Assembly: GCA_023897205.1 (NCBI GenBank) | Contig: JAHWDD010000014.1 | Coordinates: 310,001 to 374,000 of the forward strand | Origin: Exophiala sp. HKRS030 | Lineage: Eukaryota > Ascomycota > Eurotiomycetes > Chaetothyriales > Herpotrichiellaceae | Direction of reading: 5' to 3' | Length of the DNA stretch: 64,000 nucleotides | Shown: positions 32,904 to 45,612 of the stretch, one piece after another | Position numbering within the stretch: position 1 is the stretch's first letter | How the letters are laid out: each line of letters begins with the position of its first letter | Made by a program: the position numbers and the translations under genes | Notes under the pieces: generated by a model | What the model was told of the DNA's origin: nothing | Databases searched by the model: none | Seen by the model: the letters and a program-made list of their open reading frames with translations, nothing else

Positions 32904-34286
32904 ATGGCTTCAACTCCCGCCTTGTCTGGCAATGCCCAAGTGCGCGCCAGACTTACAACCCGAGACACGGATCTCGTACTTCAAGAGCCTGCACCCATTC
33001 TGATTCCTACATCCTTCCGTCGCATCCAGCTCTCTACACTGGTCAACAACCTCGTCCAGACCGAAAAGACGATACCCCTAGATTTCATCATCAATGGAAC
33101 CTACCTCCGTACCACGCTCGAGGAGTATCTCACCAATAACGGCATTTCTACCGAGACCACACTGAACATTGAGTACGTGCGAGCGCGCATCCCACCTCGA
33201 TACGCCGCTTCCTTCGAACACGATGACTGGGTCAGCGACATAGACGTCCTGTCCGGAAACAACCCCAGGATATTGTCTGCCAGTTACGATGGGCTGTTGA
33301 GAGTTTGGAACACGTCTTCACAAGTGCTCGCGACGTCTCCGGCAATGTCGCAGAGCGACGGGCAAACGTTCATCAAGTCGGCCAAATTCGTTTCACCAAA
33401 GCAAATCGCCTCAGGAGGGTTTGACCGAGCGTTGAGACTATGGAAATATGAGGAGGAGCAAGATGGGTTTACTGCGCGCATTACACCACAACTAGAGCTT
33501 TACGGCCACAGAGGGTCAGTGGATTCTGTATGTTCGCACGCCGAGTCAGGGCGTGTCCTCTCTGGATCCTCGGATCATTCAGTCGGCATCTGGTCGACGC
33601 GGAAATCAGATGCGCCTGCTGCGCCGGAGGAGCTCGTCCCCAAGTCCAAGGGTAAGGATGGCAAGCGGAGAAAGTTGAACCCTGACATCTCCGTACCGCA
33701 GAGAGGTCCGGTGGCGCTGATGAAAGAGCATACTGGGCAAGTGTCTGGGGTTATCTTTGACCACAAAGATCACACAATTGGTTATTCGACCTCATGGGAT
33801 CAAACGGTGCGGAGCTGGGATTTGGTAACGGCCTCTCTTGTGGATACGCGGACAACGTCGAGTGCACTGTTTTGCATAGAACATATGCCTTCACTGAGCC
33901 TGATTGCGGCAGGATCCGTCAGTCGGGTGATCAAGATGGTGGATCCACGTGCATCAGCGGCCACTGTTACTGCGATGACACTGAAAGGACACAAGAACTC
34001 AGTCGTGAGTCTTGCGCGAGATCCGACCAACGAGTACACAATTGTCAGCGGCAGTCATGACGGTACTTGCCGTGTCTGGGATGTTCGAAGTACAAGACAA
34101 GAGAAAGAAGGAAGTGTTGTATCGAGCTTATACACCCTGCCTCGAGCGAGCCAAAAGGGCAGTACGGTTTCAGGCGTTGCTGAGGGAGCCAAGGTCTTTG
34201 CAGTCTGCTGGGACAAGGATGTGGGCATACTCAGTGCCGGCGAGGATAAAGTGGTCCAGATCAATCGCAGCGATGAGCAGACCTGA
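32904..34286 (+). CDS. Ribosome biogenesis protein YTM1 (WDR12)
   Basis: A single exon of 460 residues. It is a nucleolar factor of the 60S pre-ribosome that acts with Nop7/BOP1-type partners and is released by the AAA ATPase Rea1/Mdn1. An N-terminal NLE/UBL-like domain covers about 10-80 (ARLTTRDTDLVLQEPAPILI to LNIEYVRARIPP). WD40 repeats follow (HDDWVSDIDVL, ILSASYDGLLRVWN, VLSGSSDHSVGIW, GYSTSWDQTVRSWD, VSGSHDGTCRVWDVRS). A longer loop at about 235-270 is Lys/Arg-rich (KSKGKDGKRRKLN). I chose the ATG at 32904 because the 20 upstream in-frame residues lack NLE similarity. Confidence 0.93.
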   Translation: MASTPALSGNAQVRARLTTRDTDLVLQEPAPILIPTSFRRIQLSTLVNNLVQTEKTIPLDFIINGTYLRTTLEEYLTNNGISTETTLNIEYVRARIPPRYAASFEHDDWVSDIDVLSGNNPRILSASYDGLLRVWNTSSQVLATSPAMSQSDGQTFIKSAKFVSPKQIASGGFDRALRLWKYEEEQDGFTARITPQLELYGHRGSVDSVCSHAESGRVLSGSSDHSVGIWSTRKSDAPAAPEELVPKSKGKDGKRRKLNPDISVPQRGPVALMKEHTGQVSGVIFDHKDHTIGYSTSWDQTVRSWDLVTASLVDTRTTSSALFCIEHMPSLSLIAAGSVSRVIKMVDPRASAATVTAMTLKGHKNSVVSLARDPTNEYTIVSGSHDGTCRVWDVRSTRQEKEGSVVSSLYTLPRASQKGSTVSGVAEGAKVFAVCWDKDVGILSAGEDKVVQINRSDEQT

Positions 34287-36481
34287 GAATCGTGCAAGGT
34301 ATCGTTACAACAGCCTTTATCAACATTTAACCTCATCAGGACTGCGTGTTGGTCAAGATTGACCAATGTTCATGCTTATTGCGGATTCTTCACAATCGGG
34401 ACAAGCCATTGGCAACACAACATTGCCATGTTTGGCAGCAACTGATAATTTGAGTGGTTGTCATGTCCAATCACACCGGAACCAGCCCTGCCAAAGAACA
34501 TGTGATCGTCCCAGTGGTCATTTGCATGTACCACCGGTTTGACGTTGCTGTGCTCCCGCAGTGCATTTACGTACAATAGTCGTCGCAGGTGGAATCGGTT
34601 TGGGTTGGGGTTGGAACAAGCGACAACACGTGCAGCAGGGACAGATGACACTAATCTTGAGGATCTCGGGGAGTACAGGATGAATTAAGAAGCGAAAATA
34701 GTAGGGTTCAAGGTGGCACTGCCAGTCAGGGGGGAAATACAGAGTTCCTTGCACGGTACGGAGTACCGAATTCAGTAACCAAAAATACCAGGACAGGTGA
34801 CTTTGTAAACACGGAGATGAAGATGGATACTAGTATACACCCTGGTCCCTGGGAAGGGTATGGGGACGGCGCAATAGTCTAGGTAAAAAGCCCCTTGTGT
34901 AATCCCCGGTTGAAAACAATAGTTTCCAAAGTACGGAATATTGTTGCTTGGTGGCGGCAAGGGCCGTAATGAGCGGGACGAGGCAGAGAATTTGTTGTTG
35001 ACTTGTTGTTAAGTTAGGTACTGTACCTGACTCAAATATGAAGTACTGTAGCCATAGGTGGCAGAGAGACACATTCATCAAGAGAAGAGGCGGTATATGG
35101 AAATGCTTGTTTCTATTGCATTTACTTTGTACATACGCAGTCGTGAAGAACAACACGACCAAGGAGTAATTCGTAGCTGATTCAGGGATGGAGTAGTCAC
35201 ATCAAAGTTCTCCATGACGATTCTCGGATGTGACGCCAGGATGAAATATGTTTTGTTTTTGATTCCCTCGAGGACGAAATAAAAATATGGATGCGGAGGC
35301 TGCACAGCCTCCTGACGCATACTGTTGTTACCAAGTACCTTTATCGTACTCTGTTGATTCAGCAGTGCCTGTGGACAGTAATACGGAGTAGATCGATTCA
35401 ACGACCGACACGGAGCCACTGTGAGGATCTAGCTAATCGTTACGGAAGTCTTGAATGAGCCTAATGATTTAAAGGGATGATCCCGAGTCGCGGTGGCTGA
35501 TCTTGCTGGCCCGATTGGGGCTCAAGTGCCTCCTGGGGGCCACCGGATGGGCGTGTTTACCCTTGGGATCCCCTTGGGTTCGCCCAGGTTTCTCATGACT
35601 CGCCCAACACACGCCTAGAGGTGCCAAAACATTGAGGGCCAGTAAGCTCGAAGGCACTGCTATAGCCTTATTCCCCGGCGTGTCTTGGTTAAAAGTCTCC
35701 CCTTTACACCACTACATGACGCTAATGCACATGTCAACCACAAATCTTGCTCCCCAATAATCCCTTTCGCCAGCTGATGCCCTGCGTCTCCTCCGTCCAT
35801 TTGCAGCGGTTGCCTGAGTGTCTTTTCCCTTCCCACTCTCACCTCGGATCATATTGCATGCATTTCTCACGAATAACAGCCTGCCATCTTTTTTTCTCTG
35901 CCTGCTTTTCATCATTCTCCTTGACTTCAAACTGATTGTTGCCACTTACACTCGCTACATATTTTGTCCTTTAAAACCAGTTCCGTTATATTGCATTACG
36001 ACACCATCCCCTCTCACCTACTCACGAACGCCCCTCGATTCACCACAGACAGTACCATTCAACGTCACGACCACGGACAAATTCCCTCGCTGTACTCGTC
36101 CGGAGTCGACCAAAATAACCTGCGATCGCTCGCTGACATAACAACGCTTGGTCCAGCCAGCACGGCTATCAACACTGTTGGACCGCGTTCAGATCCGTGG
36201 CCCGTGTGTTCAACATTGCTATTCTCGTCGTCGACGCCAAAACCTCTCGCGACGTGTAAGGACCATGCCATGTACCTCGAATCATGGGATTTCTGCTGAC
36301 CACATTCTCATGCAGCTTCCCGTTCGCGAGCCGAATTCTTCCCATGATCTTGCCTTAGACCCAACATTGCATAATCCAGGGCAACAATTCCTCCCTGCTC
36401 CGTTAACACCCCCCTCTGGACAATCGACCACTCCTTTAGCCTGCCCGGTCGTGTACCTCGCGACCGGTCGAAACTACCTCC
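34287..36481. other. Intergenic region with two TACGGAGTA copies, nothing coding seen
   Basis: 2.2 kb upstream of the 911-residue protein gene. TACGGAGTA copies lie at 34757 and 35382. From about 35800 to 36150 the plus strand is T/C-rich, as for a promoter and 5' leader. Short frames (for example 36148-36786) have no recognised domain and partly overlap the start of the next gene in another frame. Confidence 0.5.
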
Positions 36482-39320
36482 ATGCCAATCAAATTGCCCA
36501 AGGGTTTCCAAAGAAGAAAATCCTCAGGAAATGCTTTGGACGAGATAGAACACCCCTCCGCATCTGGCTCTGGGTCGTCCTTCAGAGTCCTGGAGAGGCC
36601 AGCGAGCAAGGGCAAGTCCTTCGATGGAGGCGTCTCCTTGAAAAAGGGCGGGTCACCCGTCCCCAGACCCCCTCCGAAAGATGGATCTGGCTACGAGGAG
36701 GACGATGGGTTTGCAACTGGTCATCTGGACGTGGGCAATCGGTAAGTGGGAAACCGCTAGTTTTCTACAGAGATGGATCGAACTGACAACGTACAGTGGT
36801 AGTGCCGGTACCCACGGTTCTCATTCGACCACCCACCTCGACAGTGCTGCCTCCTCTGCCCGTCTGAGCACCTCTTCGACGAACCCATCCTCCATCGACA
36901 CCCCTTCGGATAAGAACGTACAAGTGCCAGGCTCGAAACCATACAATGACATTCCTGTCCCACCGCAGTCATCGGCTCGCCACGGTTTCCTGCGCAGTCC
37001 ACCGAGAGCTCTTTCTTTCGGCGTTATCAAGGGCAGCCGCTCGTCGCCAGTTTCAACACCGGGCGATCTTCCTCTACCAGACAACAGCCGAAGTAGGGCG
37101 GTCACAACAAGTTCACAAAGCACTGCGACTCCACCCAGGCTGTTTGACTCTGACCTGGCATTGGAAAATTCCGAGTTGGATGGGTTCGGTAACATGTTTG
37201 ACCATATTGGGTCTAGTCCTGCCTCAGGTCCGGTGAGACTTATCCAGCAAGAGGTATGTTCTGCAGATAAACATTCCCCGTCCCTTGTTAACTAGTAATA
37301 GGAGCCAACTTCCTTACCCACAGCCTATCCTCCCACGAGTTTTCCCAGTGCAAACATGGACCGCCCCAAGAGAGCTCCAGCACCTCGGCCCATCCAGATC
37401 GATCGTACACAAGTTATTGACTCCTCGCCTTACTCATGGACGTCAAATAATTCTCGCGATGGCCTCATTCGCTCCCCAAGTCCTTCGAAGACAATCACCC
37501 AGGGCAGTCCTGTCCAGTCGAGAGAAAGAGTAGTGCAAAGTCCTCAAAAGCAACTTTCACATAGTAAAATGCCGTCCAGGAGACCTGTGGGCCCCAGAGC
37601 CCCATCTCAAGATCACAGCATCCAATCTCCACCGCCACTGTTGCAAGCAAAGTCGACAGACAGCAATAGCAATCTACTTTCAACGAGTCCGACCACGTCA
37701 CCAGATAAAACAGGGGGAGGATTGTCTCCAAGCTCGACGCACAGTGCAACCTTTGATCCCACCATTGCTGCCGATGCTCAGCTTGCCCATATGTACCAGG
37801 AGACTCCGGTAGCACCTCCCAAACCGGTTTCTACGAACAAAGTCATGACTCCTGCTCAGTGGGAACGATACAAGCAACAGAAGGAGATGGACCGTCGGCT
37901 TGGGGCTTTGTCGGACGACAGCAGTTCAGAAGGTGAAGATGATGAAGATGAGGACGAGGTGGAACGTGACCGTCAGGTTGCCAAACAACGACGAAAGCAA
38001 GAGGCGCATCTAGCTGTCTACCGCCAACAAATGATGAAGGTTACTGGTGAGAATTCACAGTCTCGTCCGGAAAGTAGCCTCAGTGTTTTACGGCCTGGCT
38101 CAACTGATATCAACCATCGACTTTCAAGCATGACCCTGGACCCGAAGGTAACTGGATCTGGCATTGGAGAAGATGAGGATGAGGACGAGGATGTTCCGCT
38201 TGGTATTTTGGCGGCGCATGGCTTTCCCAATAAGAACCGGCCACCTACACGACTAGCAACTTCCCCCTCAAACTCGAACATGCGAATTGTCGGCCAAAGT
38301 CCAACAGCGCCCAGCGTTGTAAGTCAGACACCCAAACCTGGAGGCAATCTTCCGGTCTTTGCGCGACACCTCCCACAGGATCCGTACTACGGCGCGAGTC
38401 TCGTCAATCAATCGAATCGTGAATCTCTTTCCATCCACGCTGCTAGTCCACCTCCACAAGGGGCTGGACCATCTACAAGCCATCCCATCCATCCTGCAGG
38501 ACTCGTAGGTGTCATAGCAGGCGAAGAACGAGCTCGCGCTGCTAGGCGAGGCAGTCCAAATCCTTCTGGGAACTACGAAATGCCTGGCATGCCCATAAAC
38601 CCGGGAATGGTCAGGTCGCAGACTGCGGGCGCCATGCCGATGAATTATCCTCCAATGGGTATGCCCGGGATGCCTCCCATGCTAACTCCGGGCGACCAGG
38701 CTCAAATGCAAATGTCACAGCAGATGAACCAGATGATGCAAATGCAAATGCAGTGGATGCAGCAAATGCAGCAGATGATGGGCGGTCAGTTCAATCCGAA
38801 CCAGTTCATGCCGTCTCAGGCTGGCCCGCCACGGCCACAGTCAGCCCACATGCAAACTCGACCCGGTTCTGAAGGGGTCCAGAGGACGATGAGTAATCTT
38901 GACCCTAGCATGGCTCCGTGGAGCCTCAATCAACAGTATCTACCTTCGATTAATGTCACCGGCAACTATGCACCTTCAATGGCGCCGTCCGAGCGAAGCA
39001 ATATAGGACTGGCCTCTAGGTACCGTCCGGTCTCCATTGCCCCGGATAGCGACGCTGCTTCCACCAGACGGGCTTCAACATTCACATCTTCCACTTTCCA
39101 ACCTTGGAATCAGAACAGCAGCACGCCTCGCGCGTCTACCCATGCCGCCAAACCGTCAATCAATACATTGGGTCGAAAATCACCCTTGGCACTTCAAGAT
39201 GACGAAGATGATGAGCAAGGTTGGGCAGAGATGAAGAAGAAAAAAGACAAAAAGCAGAAAAGCTGGGCCCTTCGTAAGGGCAACAATGCTTTACAAGAGT
39301 TGTATAATAGCGCGGCATAG
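36482..39320 (+). CDS. Conserved filamentous-fungal protein of unknown function, low-complexity
   Basis: Three exons, 36482-36741, 36797-37253 and 37302-39320, give 911 residues. Introns are 55 and 48 bp. The N-terminus (MPIKLPKGFQRRKSSGNAL) and C-terminus (GWAEMKKKKDKKQKSW, then LRKGNNALQELYNSAA) look like conserved blocks. Between them is mostly Ser/Pro-rich sequence with an SFRVLERP block, a short region NKVMTPAQWERYKQQKEMD followed by acidic EDDEDEDE, and a Met/Gln-rich run encoded at 38706-38784. No catalytic or folded domain is recognised. The phospho-site-rich disorder suggests a scaffold or signalling protein, which is only inference. The third exon alone would start at a spurious internal ATG (37356); splicing adds the conserved N-terminus. 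Confidence 0.8.
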
Positions 39321-40414
39321 TGTGCTCCTTCGCATCACGACCATACACCACCATTCTGGGATATACCGGAGATGGCCATTCTCATGATCAGCGATTTTCA
39401 AGTAGATAATGAGCGGCATGTTTTTTTATTTTCGCTCTGAAAAACGGGTTGACCTGGAGGATAAGAGGAAAAGTGCTTTGTGTAATTGGTACAGGTGGAG
39501 GATTTATGGTGTTTTTCGCATATACAGGAAGATGAAGATGTTCTAGGATCTACATAATACATACTCGGCATTGGGCCATATTGTAACTACCTAGGTACAG
39601 AACGATATACTCTGTATAGGTGCCTCAACTAGTGTGACACCTCAACTCAAGATGTATTTACTGTACAGAATTGAAATGTCCAAAATCCGATGCCAAGGCT
39701 TGCCTCTTTTTTATCCTTCGTATCCGTTACGAGGGCGGAATGTGGCTGATGCATCGCCACCGCATTCTAGCCTGGATCCAGATATTGACCACAGGATCTG
39801 ATACCTTGAACCAGATCCAACATTCTCTTACTCCATACGGGCTGCGACTGCTACGACTCTGCCGGCCGTGTGACATTGCCAAAGTCTGGTTCAACCGACG
39901 AGTGAACCCTTCTCTCGACGCTCATTGGGGAATCATCGCCAGGACGTTCATTACCGCTTACCGACACCTCGTTCGTACAGTCTTTCCTTTGAAGAGCGGC
40001 TGATTGTGTGAGCTTCAATTACGAGGCAGGGCAACACGCATGTTTGGATGCTGAGATAGAGGAATTAGACCCTAGAAAAGTAAGTCAAATCCTTCTACGA
40101 CATTCCTTTGTCTGCTTGGAACAAACAACCGACCGTCTTCAGTTCATCCAGAGTTTGTTCGCTTGTTCCGTTGCAAACGAGAATCGATCTGCTAAGAGAG
40201 CGCTCTAGCCTGTCCACATCTTCATCTGATGAGACTCAATCTCTTGGTGTCTTCAATCATCATTGCTTGTCTGGCAACTGCGCTAGCCTGGACAAATATC
40301 ACATTCTTGGTGGCCTTTCTTGCTGGGCACTCGACTGATTTGGACTGCCTTCTAGAGTTGCGAGCGATCAAGCAAATTCAAGACTATTTTGCTCATTTCG
40401 TCGTCCGCACGAAT
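39321..40414. other. Intergenic region upstream of the M16 peptidase gene
   Basis: 1.1 kb with no recognised product. The last 186 bp (40229-40414) are open and in frame with the peptidase, encoding a hydrophobic Leu/Ile-rich segment; this could be a chance frame or a real N-terminal extension. Confidence 0.45.
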
Positions 40415-43400
40415 ATGGTATCAATTAGAGCCAAACCCCGGTTTCGGCAACTTCAGAAGATCGAGCCCGACTACTGTCCGGGCACGATCACTCAGTATGA
40501 ATCTGACCGAACTGGCATGCGCGTGGTCGTGGTGGACCAAGAAGGACCGAAACTGCATGGATTCTTTGTCTTAGCCACCGAGATCCACGACGATTCAGGC
40601 GCGCCTCATACATTGGAGCATCTCTGTTTCATGGGCTCCAAGAGCTTCAAGTACAAGGGCTTCCTGGACAAGCTGGCCACTCGAGCGTACTCGGGCACCA
40701 ACGCGTGGACGGCGACAGATCATACTGCTTACACTTTGGAAACGGCAGGCTGGGCCGGGTTTGCCCAAATTCTCCCAGTGTACCTTGAACACGTCATTCT
40801 TCCTACACTGACCGATGCCGGGTGCACCACCGAAGTCCACCACATCGACGGTAAGGGTAACGATGCTGGCGTGGTATACTCTGAAATGCAGGGGGTGCAG
40901 AACACAGCTTCGGAACTGATTGAGCTGCAGTCAAAGAGGATCGTGTACCCTGAAGGCGTTGGGTTTCGTTACGAGACCGGAGGCATGATGGAACAGCTCC
41001 GTGTTCTGACCGCTGAGCGTATCCGGCAGTTCCATCGCGACATGTATCAGCCGAGAAACCTTTGTTTGGCACTCTTTGGTGAAGTCAACCACCAGGAGCT
41101 TTTGACCATTTTGGACGAATTCGAGACGTCGATCATGGCCGACATCCCCAGCCCCGACGCGCCCTTCAAACGGCCCTGGATTGATTCCAAGCATGCACCT
41201 GCTCTGAATGAGTCGACCTTGGCCCATGTGGAATTCCCAGAAGAAGATGAGTCGTTTGGCGAAATCGATATCCGCTTCCTCGGACCTGACTGTTCGGACT
41301 TGGTGGCCACTTCGGCGCTGAATGTGGTTCTCTTGTACCTTGCTGGCTCATCTGCCGCGTTGCTTGACAACAGTATCGTAGAAAAAGAACAGTTGGCCAG
41401 CGGCGTGTATTTCCAGATTGACAGCCGACCTCGAACAGAAGTGGCCTTCTCTATGTCCGGTGTTGAGACGGGCCGGCTGGCGCAGGTGGAGAAACGGTTC
41501 TTTGAGGTTCTACAAGACGCAATGAAAGCGCCGTTGGACATGGCGTTCATGCAAGACTGCATCGACCGTCAAGTCAGGACGTACAAATTCAATGCGGAGG
41601 CATCGTCGACAGCATTTGCCGACTACATTATCTCCGACTACCTCTACGGAAAGCGTGACGGGTCGACTCTGGAAAACATCAAGTCGTTGGAACAGTATAC
41701 AAAGACACTGACGTCTTGGAGCGAGCAGCAATGGAAGGATTTCATCAAGCAGTACATTTCTGATGCCCCGCATGTGTCTATCCTGGGTGTCCCTTCTGCG
41801 AGACTTTCTGAACAGCTAAAAACAGAAGAAGCCGCCCGCATCGAGGAACAGAAAGAACGACTGGGCGAAGAGGGTTTGAAGAAGATGCAGGAGAAACTCG
41901 ATGCTGCAAAGGCGGAAAACGACCGCGAGATCCCGCGAGAACTCTTGGGACAATTCAAAGTTCCGTCGACGGAGTCGATACATTTCGTGACGACATTGGG
42001 TGCTCGCGCAGGGTTGGCTCTTAAGAATGGCAAGCCTCATAACAAGTACCAGAAGGTCATTGACTCCGATGCTACTGGCGTGCCATTGTTCCTGGATTTT
42101 GAGCATATTCCCACCAACTTTGCCAGGGTCAACCTCGTCATTTCCACTGAGAATCTTCCCAATGACCTTCGACCTCTCCTCTCGATCTTCATGGAATCTT
42201 TCTTCAATTTGCCGGTGAAGCGTGGCGACAAGATTGTCGATTTCGAACAGGTGGTCATTGAACTCGAGCGCGATACGGTCGGTTACAACATCGACTCGGC
42301 CGGCGGCCTGGGTAACAATGAAGGTATCCGTGTCAGTTTCCAGGTGGAGATTGAGCGGTACAAGGTGGCTATCAAATGGCTCAGTGAACTTCTGTACAAC
42401 TCGATTTTTGACGTTGAACGACTCAAGGCGATCAACACCAGACTTTTAGCCGACGTTCCTGATGCGAAGCGGTCCGGAGACGATATGATGGTGGCCGTCC
42501 GACTAATGACACACCTTGCACCGAAATCGATTGGTCGCGCACGCAGTACTCTGGTCAAGGCGCTCTATCTGAAGCGTGTCAAACAATTACTCGCTGCCGA
42601 CCCGAGCAAAGTAGTCAACCAGTTAGAACGGCTACGTGAACACATGTGCCGTTTCGAAAACTACCGCATACTAGTCATCACGGATTTGAACAAGGTGCAA
42701 GATCCAGTCAGCGCTTGGAAACCTTTCATGGAGGGCATGGACACTGAGAAGGAGCTTAACCCGATCGGAAAGAGGATAGAAAGACTAAGCGAGGCGGGCA
42801 AAAATCCGGGACAGCTTGCATACGTTGTGCCGATGCCTACGATCGATAGTTCGTTCGCATATGCGTGTGCGAGGGGTCCGACATCTTGGGACGACCCTGT
42901 CATGCCTGCCGTCATGGTCGCCATGGCGTACATGAACGCCGTGGAAGGGCCGTTGTGGGTGGCAGTCCGAGGCACGGGATTAGCATATGGCACGAGCATG
43001 GGCTACGATATCGACAGTGGATACGTCTATCTTGATGTGTACCGATCGCCAGATGCGTGGAGGGCGTTCGAGGCCAGTCGCGAGGTTGTGAGGGGCCACA
43101 TGGACGGTGGGATCGAGTTTGACCCGCTCATGATGGAAGGTGCGATCAGTAGCATCGTCGTGGCGTTTGCAAACGAACAACAGACGTTGGCGAGTGCGGC
43201 GGCATCGAGCTTCATCCGCGCGGTGATGAAGGGGTTGCCGGAGGATCATATGGAGCGGTTGTTGAAGAAGGTCCGGGACGTGGGCGTCCCCGAGATCAAG
43301 GAGGCCTTGCAGAGCGTGGTGTGGAACATGTTTATGCCCGGCAAAGCCGACGTCTTTATCACGTGTGCCACAGGGTTGAAGGAGGTAAGTATTCTGGCTG

Positions 43401-43672
43401 TTGAGAACACGAGGAGCTTGAGCTGACTGATATGTGTGATACAGGCCATCTCGGACGGATTGAAGGAAGCCGGGTTCAATGCTGAGATTAGAGAATTGAA
43501 CTACTTCCAGGACGATTACGGGCTGAAGCCAATCGACGGCGAGGAAGGGGATGATGACGATGACGACGATGATGAAGTCGAAGTGACGACGGATGGAGAG
43601 GGAGGGAGCGAGTCAGTTGATATTGAGGGGAGTGAAGGATATGAAATTATAGAGGACGGCGACGATGAATAG
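40415..43672 (+). CDS. M16-family zinc metallopeptidase (yeast Sdd3/YOL098C-like)
   Basis: Two exons, 40415-43384 and 43445-43672, joined across a 60-bp intron, give 1,065 residues. The inverted zinc motif HxxEH is at 65-69 (HTLEH). The distal zinc-ligand Glu candidate lies in the conserved VVYSEMQGVQN segment. Size and the GSKSFKYKGFLDKLATRAYS-type segment match the large M16C proteins exemplified by yeast YOL098C, whose substrate is unknown. I chose ATG 40415 because family similarity begins at RAKPRF. Starting at 40229 instead would add 62 hydrophobic residues that could act as a signal anchor. The C-terminal tail contains eight consecutive Asp residues followed by acidic Glu/Ser. Confidence 0.87.
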
Positions 43673-44070
43673 ATGCAAGACAGATGGAACATGATGACAG
43701 AAGCCGTTGGCTCAGATAAAATAACTTGCGCAGGTAGACATTGTGCAGTATAAGTCTCTTCTAATGGTTCTGTCTGAGTGTCTCGTTCTCGTATATCCGA
43801 GTCGCTGGAACATTGTATGACATAAACACTGAGTGAGTCATTTCTTGGCGGCGAGAAATGCCACAATTTTTGCACTTGGACTTGAGACCCCGCGACACTC
43901 GACAATCTACATCGTTGCAATCACCATCACACTTCAATCAACCTTGTCGACGACTGTTACTACACCACTCAACAGGCTCCCAACCCTGTGGTCGCACATC
44001 GGCAACTCCAATAACCCATACCTTGCCTCTGAAAATACGAGCACAGACTTTTGAATCATCCACCGCAATC
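43673..44070. other. Intergenic region between the M16 peptidase and eIF2 gamma genes
   Basis: 398 bp. From about 43870 the plus strand is A/C- and T/C-rich, consistent with the eIF2 gamma promoter and leader. The eIF2 gamma reading frame is open back to 43858, but residues before 44071 lack family similarity. Confidence 0.5.
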
Positions 44071-45612
44071 ATGGCCACCAACGGCGATCTACCCTCGGAT
44101 GATGAGTTTTCCCAGCCAGGAACCCCTCCTGGAGAAGAAAATGATGTCGACGAGATTGAAGAGACAAATCAGCCTCCCAAGTCCGCCCTGAAAAAGGGAA
44201 CCTCCGCATCCATACCCGAACCTCAAGTCACTCGCCCTCCTCTCCCAGAACAACCCGACCCAAACACCCTTGACGTCTCAAAGTTGACCCCCCTCTCCCC
44301 TGAAATCATCGCAAGACAAGCGACGATCAATATTGGTACTATAGGCCATGTCGCTCACGGCAAATCCACCGTCGTCAAGGCCATCTCGGGAGTGCAGACG
44401 GTCAGATTCAAGAACGAACTGGAGAGAAACATTACAATCAAGCTTGGTTATGCCAACGCAAAGATCTACAAGTGCGACAACCCCGAATGTCCGCGGCCGA
44501 CATGCTACAAGAGCTTCAAGTCCGAAAAGGAGGTCGATCCTCCTTGCGAAAGAGATGGATGCAGCGGCACATACAGACTCCTTCGTCACGTTTCGTTCGT
44601 CGATTGCCCCGGTCACGATATTCTCATGAGTACTATGCTTTCCGGTGCCGCGGTCATGGATGCCGCACTGCTTCTGATTGCCGGCAACGAAACCTGTCCC
44701 CAGCCGCAAACGTCCGAACATTTGGCAGCCATTGAGATTATGAAGCTCAGTCACATTATCATTCTCCAGAACAAAGTCGATCTCATGCGGGAGGAAGGCG
44801 CCCAGCAGCATTACGAGTCCATCCTCAAATTCATCAAGGGAACCGTCGCAGATGGATCTCCCATCATCCCCATCTCCGCCCAATTGAAATACAACATCGA
44901 CGCCATCAACGAGTACTTGGTCACCAAGATTCCTGTTCCAGTACGAAACTTCCAGGCCGCACCACACATGATTGTCATCCGATCTTTCGATGTCAACAAG
45001 CCCGGTGCCGAAATTGAAGATTTAAAGGGTGGTGTTGCTGGCGGTTCCATCCTGACGGGTGTGCTCAAGCTCGGTGACGAAATCGAAATCCGACCTGGTA
45101 TCATCACCAAGGACGCCATAGGCCAGACCGTCTGCCGACCCATCATGTCTCGCGTGGTGAGTCTGTTTGCCGAACACAACGATCTCAAATTCGCCGTGCC
45201 CGGTGGCCTGATCGGTGTCGGTACCCGTGTCGACCCGACCCTCTGCAGAGCCGATCGTCTCGTCGGACACGTTCTCGGTCTAAGAGGCAACCTACCTGAG
45301 ATCTACATGGAACTTGAAGTCAACTACTTTTTGCTTCGAAGACTGCTGGGTGTCAAGACGGCCGACGGCAAGCAGGCCAAGGTCGCGAAACTGGCCAAGA
45401 ACGAAGTCCTCATGGTGAACATTGGCAGCACGGCGACGGGTGCGAAGGTTATGGGCGTCAAGGCCGATGCCGCGAAGCTGACGCTCACAAACCCTGCTTG
45501 TACCGCGATCGGGGAGAAAATCGCCCTGAGTCGAAGAATCGAGAAGCACTGGCGTCTGATTGGGTGGGCGAACATTGTGGCCGGAAACACCATCGAGCCA
45601 GAAGTTTCCTAG
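44071..45612 (+). CDS. Translation initiation factor eIF2 subunit gamma
   Basis: A single exon of 513 residues. It is the GTP-binding core of eIF2, which carries initiator Met-tRNA to the 40S subunit. G1 is GHVAHGKST (92-100), G3 DCPGH and G4 NKVD. A zinc-ribbon segment with Cys pairs ([11 protein letters not shown] and CERDGC) lies in the G domain, as in other eukaryotic eIF2 gamma. Beta-barrel domains 2 and 3 follow ([20 protein letters not shown]). The first about 70 residues are an acidic, disordered extension typical of fungi. The start at 44071 has a good context (ATCATGGCC). Confidence 0.97.
   Translation: MATNGDLPSDDEFSQPGTPPGEENDVDEIEETNQPPKSALKKGTSASIPEPQVTRPPLPEQPDPNTLDVSKLTPLSPEIIARQATINIGTIGHVAHGKSTVVKAISGVQTVRFKNELERNITIKLGYANAKIYKCDNPECPRPTCYKSFKSEKEVDPPCERDGCSGTYRLLRHVSFVDCPGHDILMSTMLSGAAVMDAALLLIAGNETCPQPQTSEHLAAIEIMKLSHIIILQNKVDLMREEGAQQHYESILKFIKGTVADGSPIIPISAQLKYNIDAINEYLVTKIPVPVRNFQAAPHMIVIRSFDVNKPGAEIEDLKGGVAGGSILTGVLKLGDEIEIRPGIITKDAIGQTVCRPIMSRVVSLFAEHNDLKFAVPGGLIGVGTRVDPTLCRADRLVGHVLGLRGNLPEIYMELEVNYFLLRRLLGVKTADGKQAKVAKLAKNEVLMVNIGSTATGAKVMGVKADAAKLTLTNPACTAIGEKIALSRRIEKHWRLIGWANIVAGNTIEPEVS

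Noticed and set aside
44278..44967. 229-codon minus-strand frame opposite eIF2 gamma
   Set aside because: Antisense shadow of a highly conserved gene.
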